Below are positions 14,919 through 23,917 of a stretch of 64,000 nucleotides of DNA, piece after piece. The position numbers were made by a program, and so were the translations under genes. The DNA is from Zwartia hollandica (GTDB lineage Bacteria > Pseudomonadota > Gammaproteobacteria > Burkholderiales > Burkholderiaceae_B): assembly GCF_019923725.1 (NCBI RefSeq), contig NZ_JAHXRI010000006.1, positions 811,696 through 875,695 of the forward strand, given 5' to 3'. The notes beneath the pieces are model-generated. The model did no database searches and was not told the DNA's origin. It was given only the letters and a program-made list of their open reading frames with translations. Every line of letters begins with the position of its first letter. The stretch's first letter is position 1.

Positions 14919-15536
14919 TCATAAACACTTGATCATCAGTTCGTTACGACGCAAAAACCACAGCGTCCAAGGTGGGTCATAGCGTGCAAGTGTTTCAGAA
15001 CCCGCCGCGACTAACTTTTTTTCAAGCATGAACTGTTTGAGTTGCTGTGTGTGTTCGATAATGTCTGGTTCTTTCGCAAGCCCAGAAAACTTCACAACAG
15101 CCACACGGGTGGGCTCGAGAGCCACAAGCTTGACCTTTGGGTCATTCGGGATTGGAAGGGTATTCAGTGTGTACCCCTTGGGCATGATGAACCGAACAGT
15201 CCAGCCAAGTTCATCTCCACTTTGCGTAACCGGAGCGGTCATCGCAATTTTTTCATTTTCCTTCGGTGTTTGTGTGACAGGCGATGTCATCGCAATGCTT
15301 TGTCGTGTGGTGTTACCACCAAAGATGTAGCCGGCGAGTAGACGAAATCCTGCGTTGACTGCTTCGTTGCGCGGCCCTGTAACAATGACCTCGGCGGCAA
15401 TCAGCGATGGATACTCTCGGATCTCAAAGCTGCCCTCAGTCAATGTCACTGTGTAAGGCGGTTCTTCAGTAGCCATTGCAATTGGTCCATAAGTTGTTAG
15501 GGTAAAAAGCAAACAAAAAAACAAGTTTTTGAGCAT
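14919..15536 (-). CDS. SOUL family heme-binding protein, exported
   Basis: Predicted periplasmic heme-binding protein of about 205 aa. The signal peptide LKNLFFCLLFTLTTYGPIAMA is followed by the SOUL domain opening YTVTLTEGSFEIREYP. The family's repeated IAMTSPVTQ / IAMTAPVTQ motifs sit in the middle, and VRFIMPKGYTLNTLP follows. An in-frame ATG at 15617 would add 27 residues ahead of the signal peptide and has no ribosome site, so I use 15536. It is a single gene divergent from the CYTH-like gene. The physiological role of bacterial SOUL proteins is poorly defined. Confidence 0.85.
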   Translation of the reverse strand: MLKNLFFCLLFTLTTYGPIAMATEEPPYTVTLTEGSFEIREYPSLIAAEVIVTGPRNEAVNAGFRLLAGYIFGGNTTRQSIAMTSPVTQTPKENEKIAMTAPVTQSGDELGWTVRFIMPKGYTLNTLPIPNDPKVKLVALEPTRVAVVKFSGLAKEPDIIEHTQQLKQFMLEKKLVAAGSETLARYDPPWTLWFLRRNELMIKCL

Positions 15537-15726
15537 GGCATTGGATTTAGTTATTGAGAGGTGCGACTCGATAGATGGATGGTAGATGCCGACGAATTTA
15601 TTTTGAGGAATATGCATAGTAATTCAGAGCGTCCGTGGTCAAATGTCGCGTAGAACCCTTTAGTTGTGGGTAATCGTACTCAAAATTTAAGATGCCATAA
15701 CAATTTAACGAAAGGTGGTGCGCAAA

Positions 15727-16572
15727 ATGGCAGAAAGAAAGAAAAGCGGCCTTGACCCGCGTATTACCAACCGCGAGTTCAAGCTTTTACTGAACCCTGA
15801 GGGGTTAGATCGTCGGATAAAAATTGTTCAACTACAAAGTCTGATCGTCAGCTTTTGTCAGAAAAGCAAGGTAAATTTCTTTCACTTGGATAACGCAAAT
15901 ACGGGACTGCGCAACGTCTATTTTTTTGACACACCCGGCGAACACTTTAGGCGCAACAACTTGATTTTGCGCGTGCGCGAATCTCGCCAAAACGTATGGG
16001 TTGATGATTGGTGCGAGGTAACGCTCAAGTGTAGAACGCCGAAATTGAAGTCTTCTTTAAAATTCGACCCAAAGCCCAACGCCACCCACAAGCACAGACT
16101 CCGCTTAAAAGAGGAAATCCTGCGAGCTGATCACGTCGGCTCATCACGCAGAATATACTCCAACAACTCGATCATGGATGCAGTGCCAATCGACAAGGTG
16201 TTCGAGAGAACAATTGGCGGTATTACTAAATATTTTCCCGATCTGACTCGCTTGGCGTTAGAGGATGATCTGCCTGTGCGAGTCGTGGGCGGCAAAACGA
16301 ATAAGGTGCTGGAGGCTTGTCTGCCGATTGGCAACCTATCTTTTGGCGACGGCGTACAGGCCCATTGCGACATCGGGATCTGGATGCGTAGTGTCGGCGA
16401 TCCGATCATTGGCGAACTAGCGTATTCCTATCGCGTCACAGATGCGAATCGGGACGACTTAAAAGCGCACAGACGAGCGGACAAGTTTTTTGAACAACTC
16501 CAGCTCGCCATTTCCGATTGGCTTGCGACAGGTACAACCAAGACTGCTTTAATTTACGGAATTCCTGAATGA
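15727..16572 (+). CDS. CYTH-superfamily-like protein (putative triphosphate tunnel fold)
   Basis: 281 aa cytosolic protein. The pattern suggests a CYTH-like barrel: N-terminal NREFKLLL in the place of the ExExK motif, then VYFFDTPGEHF with LILRVRES, then CEVTLKCRTP, an RLRLKEEIL strand, and a late DIGIWMRSVGDPIIGELAYS strand. The first motif lacks one of the usual glutamates, so phosphohydrolase or cyclase activity is uncertain. AAAGGTGG lies 8 bases before ATG 15727, which I prefer to the GTG at 15715. Its stop overlaps the next ATG as ATGA, so it is translationally coupled to the chromate-transporter genes. Confidence 0.5.
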   Translation: MAERKKSGLDPRITNREFKLLLNPEGLDRRIKIVQLQSLIVSFCQKSKVNFFHLDNANTGLRNVYFFDTPGEHFRRNNLILRVRESRQNVWVDDWCEVTLKCRTPKLKSSLKFDPKPNATHKHRLRLKEEILRADHVGSSRRIYSNNSIMDAVPIDKVFERTIGGITKYFPDLTRLALEDDLPVRVVGGKTNKVLEACLPIGNLSFGDGVQAHCDIGIWMRSVGDPIIGELAYSYRVTDANRDDLKAHRRADKFFEQLQLAISDWLATGTTKTALIYGIPE

Positions 16573-17156
16573 GTGGAGAACCTTCAAGGACTTGCCCAAA
16601 CGATACGACAACACCAGCTGACGAAAAAGTTAGCTTGATTACGCTCTTCGTTGAGTTTCTGTTGATTGGTGCAGTCAGCTTTGGTGGCGGCATTGTTGCT
16701 TACGAAAAAATCCTACTTACAGAAAAAAAGAAGTGGTTAAGTCAGGACCAATTCATGGCAGCACTGGCCATCAGTCAAACGATGCCAGGGTTGAATTCAG
16801 TCAACCTAGCGATACTCGCTGGCGATAAGTTGCGCGGAAGCTTAGGCGCTTTTATAGCAATGTTTGGTTTGATTCTGCCAGGCTCACTATTTGTCATGAT
16901 CGCAGGCTATGCCTACAAAGAGGGACAAGATCATCCGATCGTTAATCTCTTGTTGGCGGGCATTGCTGCATGTGCGACGGGATTATTGGCGGCCATCACC
17001 TATAAGCTTGGAGCCGATCTGTTCAAGCAGATCAGACCCTTACTGATCATCGGTGCGACCTTTATCTTAATGAGTGTCCTTCACTTGTCTCTGATTTTGG
17101 TGCTGCTGATTATGGTGCCCATTGCAATTGCAATCTATAGACCAAGGGGCACTTAA
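16569..17156 (+). CDS. chrA: chromate transporter, first half-size subunit
   Basis: Inner-membrane protein of the short-chain CHR family (195 aa, about 5-6 helices). The family signature is VSFGGGIVAYEKILL, followed by AISQTMPGLNSVNLAI and the GSLGAFIAMFGLILPGSLF segment. It forms a pair with the next gene, and the two halves together match one full-length ChrA, so they probably work as a heterodimer exporting chromate or a related oxyanion. Its start overlaps the CYTH-like gene and its stop overlaps the next start, a three-gene operon. Confidence 0.9.
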   Translation: MSGEPSRTCPNDTTTPADEKVSLITLFVEFLLIGAVSFGGGIVAYEKILLTEKKKWLSQDQFMAALAISQTMPGLNSVNLAILAGDKLRGSLGAFIAMFGLILPGSLFVMIAGYAYKEGQDHPIVNLLLAGIAACATGLLAAITYKLGADLFKQIRPLLIIGATFILMSVLHLSLILVLLIMVPIAIAIYRPRGT

Positions 17157-17689
17157 TGAGTGTGCTGATTCATCTCTGTCTCACTTTTGGAATGCTGTCT
17201 CTGTTGGCCGTTGGGGGTGGTACCGCGGTTATTCCTGAAATGCAGACGGTATTGAAGTCCAGTTTTAATATCGATCACACAACATTCGTGCATGTCTACA
17301 GTTTGGGGCAATTAGCACCTGGTCCCAATATGTTGATGGTATTGATCTTTGGATTGCAAATTGCTGGTATGTTGGGTGCTGGAACAGTACTCGTATCGTT
17401 TTTTTTACCCTCGAGTATCTTGTGTTTGATGGTCGGTCGACTCTGGGCGAAGGTAGGCGAAAGTCCCTGGCGCCGAGCGGTTCAAAATGCACTGGAACCT
17501 ATTTCAATCGGGTTAATGTGCTCGGGTGTGTGGTCAGTGGCGAAGGCCTCAATTAATGGGCCGGTCTCGATGGCGTTGGCCGTACTGGCTTTAGTCGTGA
17601 TCCTGTTTAGTCGCTTAAACCCGGTCTATATGATTCTTGGTGCAGGGAGTGTTGGAGCCTATTTAATGCACGCTACCGGGGCTGCATAG
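17156..17689 (+). CDS. chrA: chromate transporter, second half-size subunit
   Basis: Partner of the preceding gene (177 aa, mostly hydrophobic). The same signature in the second-half form reads AVGGGTAVIPEMQ, then YSLGQLAPGPNMLMVLIFG. The start ATG shares one base with the previous TAA stop, so translation is coupled. The substrate is inferred from the family. Sulfate-like or other anion export is possible. Confidence 0.9.
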   Translation: MSVLIHLCLTFGMLSLLAVGGGTAVIPEMQTVLKSSFNIDHTTFVHVYSLGQLAPGPNMLMVLIFGLQIAGMLGAGTVLVSFFLPSSILCLMVGRLWAKVGESPWRRAVQNALEPISIGLMCSGVWSVAKASINGPVSMALAVLALVVILFSRLNPVYMILGAGSVGAYLMHATGAA

Positions 17690-17706
17690 CGTGTCTATTG
17701 ATGGCT

Positions 17707-18996
17707 CTAAATGAGCTTATCCACCGACTTAGCCCTAACTACTTCACCCGAGTTGAATTTCTCGTGGTTGGCTTCGACCTCATCTAGGTCATACAGATAA
17801 TTGACCATGAGACCAGCCGATTCCCTCAAACCCTTTTTCGACAGGTCCGCGGCCCAGTTAAGGCGGTAAAGCCTAGCGCCATTACCAAGGTGAAACTTCG
17901 CCACTGGACTACCTGAGCGATGTGTAGAGAAATGAAGCAGATAGATTGCGCATAAAGTTTGTAGCGCATCTTTCTCGATGTCGGTGGCGCTAGCAGGCCC
18001 CCAACCCTCTGCAACACGCTGGGCAATGGTTTTACCTTTGAGGCTAATTTGCCGTAGCGCCTTGTCGAACTTGTCGGCGACTACGGAATCTTGCGCGAGC
18101 GCGATGAGATCTACTGGTTTAGAAATCCAGTCAACGAATCCCGGAATCGGAGATAAGGTGACAAAGGTTTTTAAGCTGGGAAACTCGGCTTTCAGCTGAT
18201 CGGCGACGCGCTTGATCAGGAAGTTTCCGAGCGAGACACCACGCAGACCAGGTTCGCAATTGCTGATCGAGTAAAACACGGCGGCCTTGAACTTTGTTGA
18301 TTCACTTGGTGTTGACTTCTTGTCGACGAGCGGGCCGATAGCATTTGGTATCTCAGCCACCAAGGCGACCTCGACAAAAATCAGAGGCTCGTCTTGCAGC
18401 TGCGGATGGAAAAATGCAAAGCAGCGGCGATCAGGTTGAAGTCTGCGTCTTAAATCATCCCAGCCATCGATGGCATGGACCGCTTCGTGATGAATGATTT
18501 TTTCTAGCACCAAGGCTGGCGAGTTCCAGTCAACCCGATGCATTTTTAGAAAGCCTGGATTAAACCAGGAGGACAGTAAGTGCCGGATGTCGTAATCCAG
18601 AGCAGCTAAATTGCGACGCTTGTCGAGCAGCTTCAATATCTCTCGCCGCATCGTAAGAATCGTTTTTGTGCCTTCAGAGGCCCGGTTAATGCGTCGTAGC
18701 AACTCTTGTCGTGGTGACTCGGCGGCGCGCGTTAACTTAATGAGGTTTTGTGCGTTAGTCTCGTCTGCATATGCAGCAGCTGCTTCAAGTACAGTTTTCG
18801 GATTTGGATTAAATTTTTCAGCTAGCAGCGTGTAAAGCTCTATGCGTCCCTCATGGTCGAGGGTCGAGTAGAGGCGAATGACATCATGCGCCATACTTGA
18901 GCTGTTCGCTTCACCCGGACCAGACATGAGTCGCTTGACTGCCTGATTCGTTTTCGCCAGATTCCGCGAGCGAACAATGTTTTCTAATAAGGTCAT
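17707..18996 (-). CDS. malonyl-CoA decarboxylase
   Basis: Converts malonyl-CoA to acetyl-CoA and CO2. The 429 aa protein has the helical N-terminal domain (1-150) and the GNAT-like catalytic domain. The catalytic Ser region is TLSPIPGFVDWISK, the acetyl-CoA-site loop is GLRGVSLGNFLIKRV, and the conserved His is in VAKFHLGNGARLYRLN. It is the second gene of a minus-strand pair, 66 bp after a haloacetate-dehalogenase-type hydrolase. Malonyl-CoA decarboxylase without mat genes usually serves malonate or malonyl-CoA detoxification. Confidence 0.9.
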   Translation of the reverse strand: MTLLENIVRSRNLAKTNQAVKRLMSGPGEANSSSMAHDVIRLYSTLDHEGRIELYTLLAEKFNPNPKTVLEAAAAYADETNAQNLIKLTRAAESPRQELLRRINRASEGTKTILTMRREILKLLDKRRNLAALDYDIRHLLSSWFNPGFLKMHRVDWNSPALVLEKIIHHEAVHAIDGWDDLRRRLQPDRRCFAFFHPQLQDEPLIFVEVALVAEIPNAIGPLVDKKSTPSESTKFKAAVFYSISNCEPGLRGVSLGNFLIKRVADQLKAEFPSLKTFVTLSPIPGFVDWISKPVDLIALAQDSVVADKFDKALRQISLKGKTIAQRVAEGWGPASATDIEKDALQTLCAIYLLHFSTHRSGSPVAKFHLGNGARLYRLNWAADLSKKGLRESAGLMVNYLYDLDEVEANHEKFNSGEVVRAKSVDKLI

Positions 18997-19062
18997 GACG
19001 AGCCTTTGTATCGTTGGCGCCAGCCGTCACAGATCAAGCGCTGTTGCTGCTAGCCTGCGGAC

Positions 19063-19947
19063 TCAGTTCTTAAAAAAAGAAAAGAGCTCTTGATAAGTCT
19101 CTTGTGGAGCTTGCTCAGTGGGATAGTGTCCGCAAGGTAACTCAACCATTCGAACAACATTTGCGCAATACTTCGGCCACTCGATCCGCGGATCATGGTG
19201 ATGCGACGTGTGGCTCTTTGCACCCCACAACACGAGCGCAGGCGGTTGTACCTTTCGACCCGACTCAAAGTCCGCCGTATCCATGGGCAAGTCAATTTTG
19301 AAGGCAGCCCGATAGTCTTCGCAGACTCCGTGAATATTTTCTGGAGTACAGACGCGGATGTATTCAAGAATTTCCGCTTCCGTGAACCCACCTTTGCCTG
19401 GACCTTGTTTCATTAACTTATCACGGATGTAGAACTCCTCATGGCCACGCAGTAAGCGCTCAGGAAATCCTTTTGGTTGCGCCATGAACCACCAGTGATA
19501 CAGATCCATCGCCATTTGCGCTTGGATATCCTTAAAGACGCAGTGCGTTGGTAGGATATCAAGAAAGGCAACGCGCGAAACCTTATCGGGATGATCCATC
19601 GCAAGACGATAGGCCGTACGTGCACCACGATCGTGTCCAGCCAGGGCAAAGCTTGTGAACCCTAGCTGCGCCATGACCTCTACTTGGTCCTGGGCCATAC
19701 GCCTGAAGGAATAATTGCTGCTATCTGCAAGCCCGACCGGCTTGCTACTGTCGCCATAACCTCGCAGATCGGTAGTCACAACAGTGAAGTGCTCAGCCAA
19801 GCGGGGCGCAATGCGGTCCCAGCTCATCTGGGTGAGTGGATTGCCGTGCAATAACAACAGTGGTGGGCCTGAACCTCGCTTGCGCCCTACGATGCTGACC
19901 CCTGCGTCAGAGGTGGGCAGGTTAAATGAATCGATGGCAGCAGACAT
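19063..19947 (-). CDS. alpha/beta hydrolase, haloacetate dehalogenase type
   Basis: 294 aa soluble hydrolase. The nucleophile elbow is AGHDRGARTAYR, with Asp rather than Ser, as in fluoroacetate dehalogenase, and the two following arginines are those that bind the carboxylate. A halide-pocket-like HWW follows in DLYHWWFMAQP, then CEDYRAAF, and the catalytic His is in PCGHYPTEQAPQET. The oxyanion-hole HGNPLTQMSW is at the N-terminus. This supports C-halogen bond hydrolysis of small haloacids, but natural substrates are unknown. An epoxide hydrolase is the less likely alternative. Confidence 0.78.
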   Translation of the reverse strand: MSAAIDSFNLPTSDAGVSIVGRKRGSGPPLLLLHGNPLTQMSWDRIAPRLAEHFTVVTTDLRGYGDSSKPVGLADSSNYSFRRMAQDQVEVMAQLGFTSFALAGHDRGARTAYRLAMDHPDKVSRVAFLDILPTHCVFKDIQAQMAMDLYHWWFMAQPKGFPERLLRGHEEFYIRDKLMKQGPGKGGFTEAEILEYIRVCTPENIHGVCEDYRAAFKIDLPMDTADFESGRKVQPPALVLWGAKSHTSHHHDPRIEWPKYCANVVRMVELPCGHYPTEQAPQETYQELFSFFKN

Positions 19948-20043
19948 ATGAACCTCGGCAAATCAATAGATAGGCAACGATACAGCGGGATGCCATGTTT
20001 AACAATCCCGCTGCATGAACCACCTATTTACCCAGGAGTTGGC

Positions 20044-20997
20044 TCAATGCTTGACAACCCTTGTCGTCAACAAACTCGCAACCATCGATACTGCGAGGAT
20101 AGCACCTACGACTCCCAGAGAGGTACCGACTGGAATTTTTATCCAGTCAACGATCAGCATCTTGGCGCCGACGAATACGAGTATCACGCCAAGGCCATAG
20201 GTCAGTAAATGGAAGCGATCCTTGAGGTCCGCCAACAAGAAATACATCGCTCTTAAACCAAGTATGGCAAAGATGTTTGAGGTCATAACAATGAACGGGT
20301 CTTCAGTGATTGCAAAGATGGCAGGAATGCTGTCGACTGCGAACACCACATCAGTAATACCAATCAAAATCATGACGACGAACAGCGGCGTGTAAAACCG
20401 TACGCCTTGTCGGGTAACCCAAAATTTTTCACTATCAAAATCTGGGGTCAAATTCATATGGCCGCGCATCCACTTGAGTAGTGGATTCTTTTCCAGATCA
20501 GAGCTAGCGTCTGCGAAGATGAGCATCTTGATACCGGTGGCCAACAGAAATGCGCCAAACAGATAGAGCACCCAGTGAAACTCTTTAATGAGCCAGGCTC
20601 CAATCAGTATCATGACAGCACGTAAAACGATCGCGCCAATCACCCCGAGAATCAACACCCGTTTCTGAAGCTGTGCGGGGACGGCAAAATAAGTAAACAA
20701 CATAAGAAATACAAAGATGTTGTCTACCGCCAGCGATTTTTCAATGAGATAGCCGGTGAAGAACTCTGCCGCTTTGGCATTAGCGATCTCCCTGCCAGCC
20801 TCGCCGTCTACGTACCACCAGAGCAAACCGTTAAAGACAAGTGCGAGCGCTACCCAAAGGGCGGACCAGCGCAGAGCCTGTCCGATCGAAACCCGTTCAG
20901 ATCCCTTTTTTTGCAGGACGAGCAAATCCACCGCGCATGCGATGACCACGAAGACAGCAAAACCTGCCCACATCCACCAACTGCCAATTGTTTCCAT
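20044..20997 (-). CDS. TerC family integral membrane protein (Alx-like)
   Basis: 317 aa protein with 8-9 membrane helices. Family marks are the acidic helix motif SLAVDNIFVFLMLFTYF, the mirrored TDVVFAVDSIPAIFAIT, and LGLRAMYFLLADL. Members act in metal homeostasis, and E. coli Alx exports Mn2+. The start ATG has GGAG 7 bases upstream. The leader carries a yybP-ykoY riboswitch (21025-21158), so expression should rise with Mn2+. The tellurite phenotype behind the family name is not implied. Confidence 0.92.
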   Translation of the reverse strand: METIGSWWMWAGFAVFVVIACAVDLLVLQKKGSERVSIGQALRWSALWVALALVFNGLLWWYVDGEAGREIANAKAAEFFTGYLIEKSLAVDNIFVFLMLFTYFAVPAQLQKRVLILGVIGAIVLRAVMILIGAWLIKEFHWVLYLFGAFLLATGIKMLIFADASSDLEKNPLLKWMRGHMNLTPDFDSEKFWVTRQGVRFYTPLFVVMILIGITDVVFAVDSIPAIFAITEDPFIVMTSNIFAILGLRAMYFLLADLKDRFHLLTYGLGVILVFVGAKMLIVDWIKIPVGTSLGVVGAILAVSMVASLLTTRVVKH

Positions 20998-21024
20998 GAC
21001 GACTCTCCGAAACGTGTTGTCGGC

Positions 21025-21158
21025 AACCAGGATGGCTGCCTACGTATCGAAGGTCTTGCCGCAATCCCTTGGCGGGACTGCTCGCCTGACCGGGGCCGTG
21101 TTGTGAATCACTGCCCGTATTGACGGTCTTTGGCGCGAGGGCTACTCCCCTTCATGTA
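21025..21158 (-). promoter_or_regulatory. yybP-ykoY manganese riboswitch
   Basis: Upstream of terC on the minus strand are both conserved loops of this aptamer: AAGGGGAGTAGC (21152-21141) and GGCAAGACCTTCGATACG (near 21060-21043). They are separated by about 80 bases that can form the intervening helices. E. coli alx and mntP carry the same two blocks and the same gene context. Helices were judged by eye. Confidence 0.75.
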
Positions 21159-21221
21159 AGCAAGAATATCACGGGGTACAAAAGTCCCAACAAAAACATT
21201 GCAAAGTAGTCGGGTATTCAA

Positions 21222-21809
21222 TTAATTCAAATCTTCTACCAGAGAGGCGAGCGTCTCGGCAGGAAGTGACTCGACATGAGAGGGGTACTCTTTATGATCG
21301 CAACCAACTTTTAGTTGAGCACCGACCTCTAACGCTTTCTTCATCGCATCCGTCAGTTCGAAGCGCAAGAAATGCACAGAGGAAGTTTTCTCGGCAGTTG
21401 ATCGATCCAAGTCTTCATTCGCAATGGCATACACGCGCGGCTGGCCTTCCACTTCAATAAACACACGATGTTCAATGCCAATGAGTTTCGCAAGCGCTAC
21501 TTTACGATCGACTTCATTGGTGTACTCCAGCTTCATGGTTACTTTAAAGTTGCTGCCGTCTGGGACGAGCGCGTTGTAGGTTTCCATTTCTTCTTGGATG
21601 CTTTCATCTTCGAAGATTTTCTCAACGCGCAGCATCTCTTGTATTTGATATTGCATCAAAAATTTATTTTCGAAAATCAAATTGAGATGTTCACCGAGAA
21701 TGACAGTTCTCTTTTTGCGTTCGGCGATAGCGCGTTGACGCATATCAGGTCGTGCCTTGTAATACGCTTCCAGGCTCAATAGCTCGTTACGTTGAATTTT
21801 TCCCATCAT
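21222..21809 (-). CDS. DUF3501 family protein
   Basis: 195 aa cytosolic protein of unknown function. Recognisable family features are IQRNELLSLEAYYKARPDMR, a middle block ERKKRTVILGEHLNLIFENK, and RVEKIFEDESIQEEMETYN. It is the last gene of a three-gene minus-strand set: rubrerythrin, Fe-S oxidoreductase, DUF3501. That set recurs in proteobacteria and suggests a shared role in peroxide or iron-sulfur stress. 29 bp separate it from the Fe-S gene. Confidence 0.85.
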   Translation of the reverse strand: MMGKIQRNELLSLEAYYKARPDMRQRAIAERKKRTVILGEHLNLIFENKFLMQYQIQEMLRVEKIFEDESIQEEMETYNALVPDGSNFKVTMKLEYTNEVDRKVALAKLIGIEHRVFIEVEGQPRVYAIANEDLDRSTAEKTSSVHFLRFELTDAMKKALEVGAQLKVGCDHKEYPSHVESLPAETLASLVEDLN

Positions 21810-21838
21810 GATCTCTAGAGAATCTCTTGTCGATTAAA

Positions 21839-23176
21839 TTAAAGGTTGTACGCTTTGGCCAGCAGAGAGATAGGGTGCATCATTTGTGATTTCTTCATGC
21901 CACCTTCTTCCATACCCTGTTCAATATGATGTCCGGCCAGTTGGCAATCCGAACTGATGTAGTCAGGCTCAGTGCTTGCCATATTCTTAAATACCGGCTT
22001 TCCAATCTTCATAGCCGTCTTGTGAAATTCTTTTTTCACGCCCCAGGTGCCCGCATGTCCGGAGCAACGCTCTACAAGATGCACTTCTGTGCCGGGAATC
22101 ATTTCCAAGGTTTCGGCCGTTTTCTTACCGACGTTTTGAACGCGCAGGTGACAGGGCGCGTGGTAGCTGACTTTCCCCAGCTCAGTCTTAAAGTCTGTCT
22201 TTAACAGGCCGTCTTTCTTGCGGGCGATGAAGTACTCAAAGGGATCCCACATCGCTTCTTTAACGAGCTGCACATCCTCTTCATGTGGGAACATTAGCGG
22301 TAATTCTTGTTTGAACATCAGCGTGCAAGAGGGGATCGGCGTCACGATTGCATAGCCGTCCTTAGCAAGCCCTATCAATTGTGGGATATTGATATCTTTG
22401 TTTTTCGCAACAGAATCTAAATCACCGAGTTCAAGCTTCGGCATGCCGCAACAAGCTTCTTTCTCAACGAGTTTGTACGGGATTTCGTTGTGCGCGAGCA
22501 GCTTTAATAAATCCTGCCCGATCCCTGGTTCGTTGTAGTTGATGAAACAGGTTGCGTAAACAGCAACTTTTCCAGGTGTTTTAGCGCCATCTTTGACAGG
22601 CCAACTAGAGGACTCTTTGGCGACCTGTTTGAAGGTCTTTGATGCGTACTCAGGGATCCAAGCGTCCTTGTCGACCCCTAATGTCGATTCCAGGACAGAG
22701 CGCATCATCTTTGTCTTATTTACCGCATTCATTGCCTGCGTCACAACGGGAATGCCAGCGAACATGCCGATCTTGTCTGTCGAAGACAATACGTTGTCGC
22801 GGAATGTCGTTTCCCCTTTCTTGTGCTTGATCGCTTTGGCGCGCAGCATCAGGTGGGGGAAGTCCAAGTTCCATTCATGGGGTGGGGTATACGGACACTT
22901 TGTCATGTAGCAAAGGTCGCAGAGGTAGCACTGTTCCACAACTTTGTCGTAGTCTTTCTTGTCGACACCGTGCACTTCACCGTCTTCAGTGGCATCGACC
23001 AAATCAAATAGTGTCGGGAATGATCCGCACAAGCTCACGCAGCGGCGGCAGCCATGACAGATGTCAAAAACGCGCTCGAGCTCTTTGTTGAGCGAGTCCT
23101 CGTTGTAGAAGTCGGGGTTTGTCCAGTCCAGCGGATGTCTTGTTGGAGCTTCTAGGTTACCTTCTCGCTGGCTCAT
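21839..23176 (-). CDS. heterodisulfide-reductase-like Fe-S oxidoreductase (GlpC-like)
   Basis: 445 aa protein with two N-terminal [4Fe-4S] motifs, CHGCRRCVSLC and CYLCDLCYMTKC, and two C-terminal CCG (DUF3483-type) domains visible as CCGMPKLELGD and CSGHAGTWG. Such proteins move electrons between a flavoprotein or quinone pool and a partner. I use ATG 23174-23176, since AGAGG lies 9 bases upstream; an in-frame TTG three codons earlier abuts that site. Its neighbour rubrerythrin is a likely electron acceptor, which would make this a peroxide-reducing chain. Confidence 0.88.
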   Translation of the reverse strand: MSQREGNLEAPTRHPLDWTNPDFYNEDSLNKELERVFDICHGCRRCVSLCGSFPTLFDLVDATEDGEVHGVDKKDYDKVVEQCYLCDLCYMTKCPYTPPHEWNLDFPHLMLRAKAIKHKKGETTFRDNVLSSTDKIGMFAGIPVVTQAMNAVNKTKMMRSVLESTLGVDKDAWIPEYASKTFKQVAKESSSWPVKDGAKTPGKVAVYATCFINYNEPGIGQDLLKLLAHNEIPYKLVEKEACCGMPKLELGDLDSVAKNKDINIPQLIGLAKDGYAIVTPIPSCTLMFKQELPLMFPHEEDVQLVKEAMWDPFEYFIARKKDGLLKTDFKTELGKVSYHAPCHLRVQNVGKKTAETLEMIPGTEVHLVERCSGHAGTWGVKKEFHKTAMKIGKPVFKNMASTEPDYISSDCQLAGHHIEQGMEEGGMKKSQMMHPISLLAKAYNL

Positions 23177-23230
23177 GGCAATCAACCTCTTTGATGATAT
23201 CTACTTGATTTATTTATACAAATTGGAAAT

Positions 23231-23252
23231 CCCGCGGCGTGAAAGCCGCGGG
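23231..23252 (-). terminator. GC-rich hairpin between rubrerythrin and the Fe-S gene
   Basis: Perfect 8-bp stem CCCGCGGC/GCCGCGGG with a 6-base loop, followed on the minus strand by ATTTCC. Partial termination or mRNA stabilisation here would give more rubrerythrin than downstream products. Confidence 0.42.
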
Positions 23253-23284
23253 AAATCTTGATGCACTACCGAATACTAGGTAGC

Positions 23285-23713
23285 TTAGGCTTCCAGTGCT
23301 GCGAGAGCCTTTGTGTAACGGTTTGCGTGTGAACGCTCAGCTTTAGCTAGAGTTTCAAACCAGTCGGCGATTTCGTCAAAGCCTTCGTCACGCGCAATCT
23401 TTGCCATGCCTGGATACATGTCGGTGTACTCATGGGTTTCACCGTGGATTGCTGCTTCCAGAGCTTCTCTTGGTGTACGGCCGGGCATGCCGGTACCGGG
23501 TTCACCTGCGCCGCCGTTGATCAGGAACTCCATGTGGCCGTGTGCATGGCCAGTCTCGCCTTCGGCGGTTGAGCGAAACAGTGCAGCTGTGTCGTTTTCA
23601 CCAGCGATGTCACACATGTTTGCGAAGTACAAATAACGGCGGTTTGCCTGCGATTCGCCAGCAAATGCGTCTTTGAGGCTCTGTTCGGTTTTGCTACCTT
23701 TTAATGTGGCCAT
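23285..23713 (-). CDS. rubrerythrin (diiron domain only)
   Basis: 142 aa four-helix diiron protein that reduces hydrogen peroxide. Ligand motifs are [43 protein letters not shown] and [12 protein letters not shown]. The rubredoxin domain found at the C-terminus of classical rubrerythrins is absent, so electrons must come from a separate partner; the downstream Fe-S oxidoreductase is the obvious candidate. AAAGGA lies 8 bases before the ATG. The 204 bp upstream contain AT-rich inverted-repeat-like sequence near 23840-23865 but no box I can name. Confidence 0.93.
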   Translation of the reverse strand: MATLKGSKTEQSLKDAFAGESQANRRYLYFANMCDIAGENDTAALFRSTAEGETGHAHGHMEFLINGGAGEPGTGMPGRTPREALEAAIHGETHEYTDMYPGMAKIARDEGFDEIADWFETLAKAERSHANRYTKALAALEA

Positions 23714-23917
23714 TTTTCAATCCTTTCAATGAGTTGAACTTCTTGGTCGGTTGTGATCGTCAGATCGATGTCATCGACACCGTGTTTAACTGACTATCAA
23801 ACAAGACTCTGGCAGTGTAGTGTGACAGCACCGTTATAGATAAATTGTATTTATCAATTTTCCCGATAGGTTTTTGCTATAACAGGGTCTTCAACGGTCT
23901 TTTCGGCAAGTTGCGGG

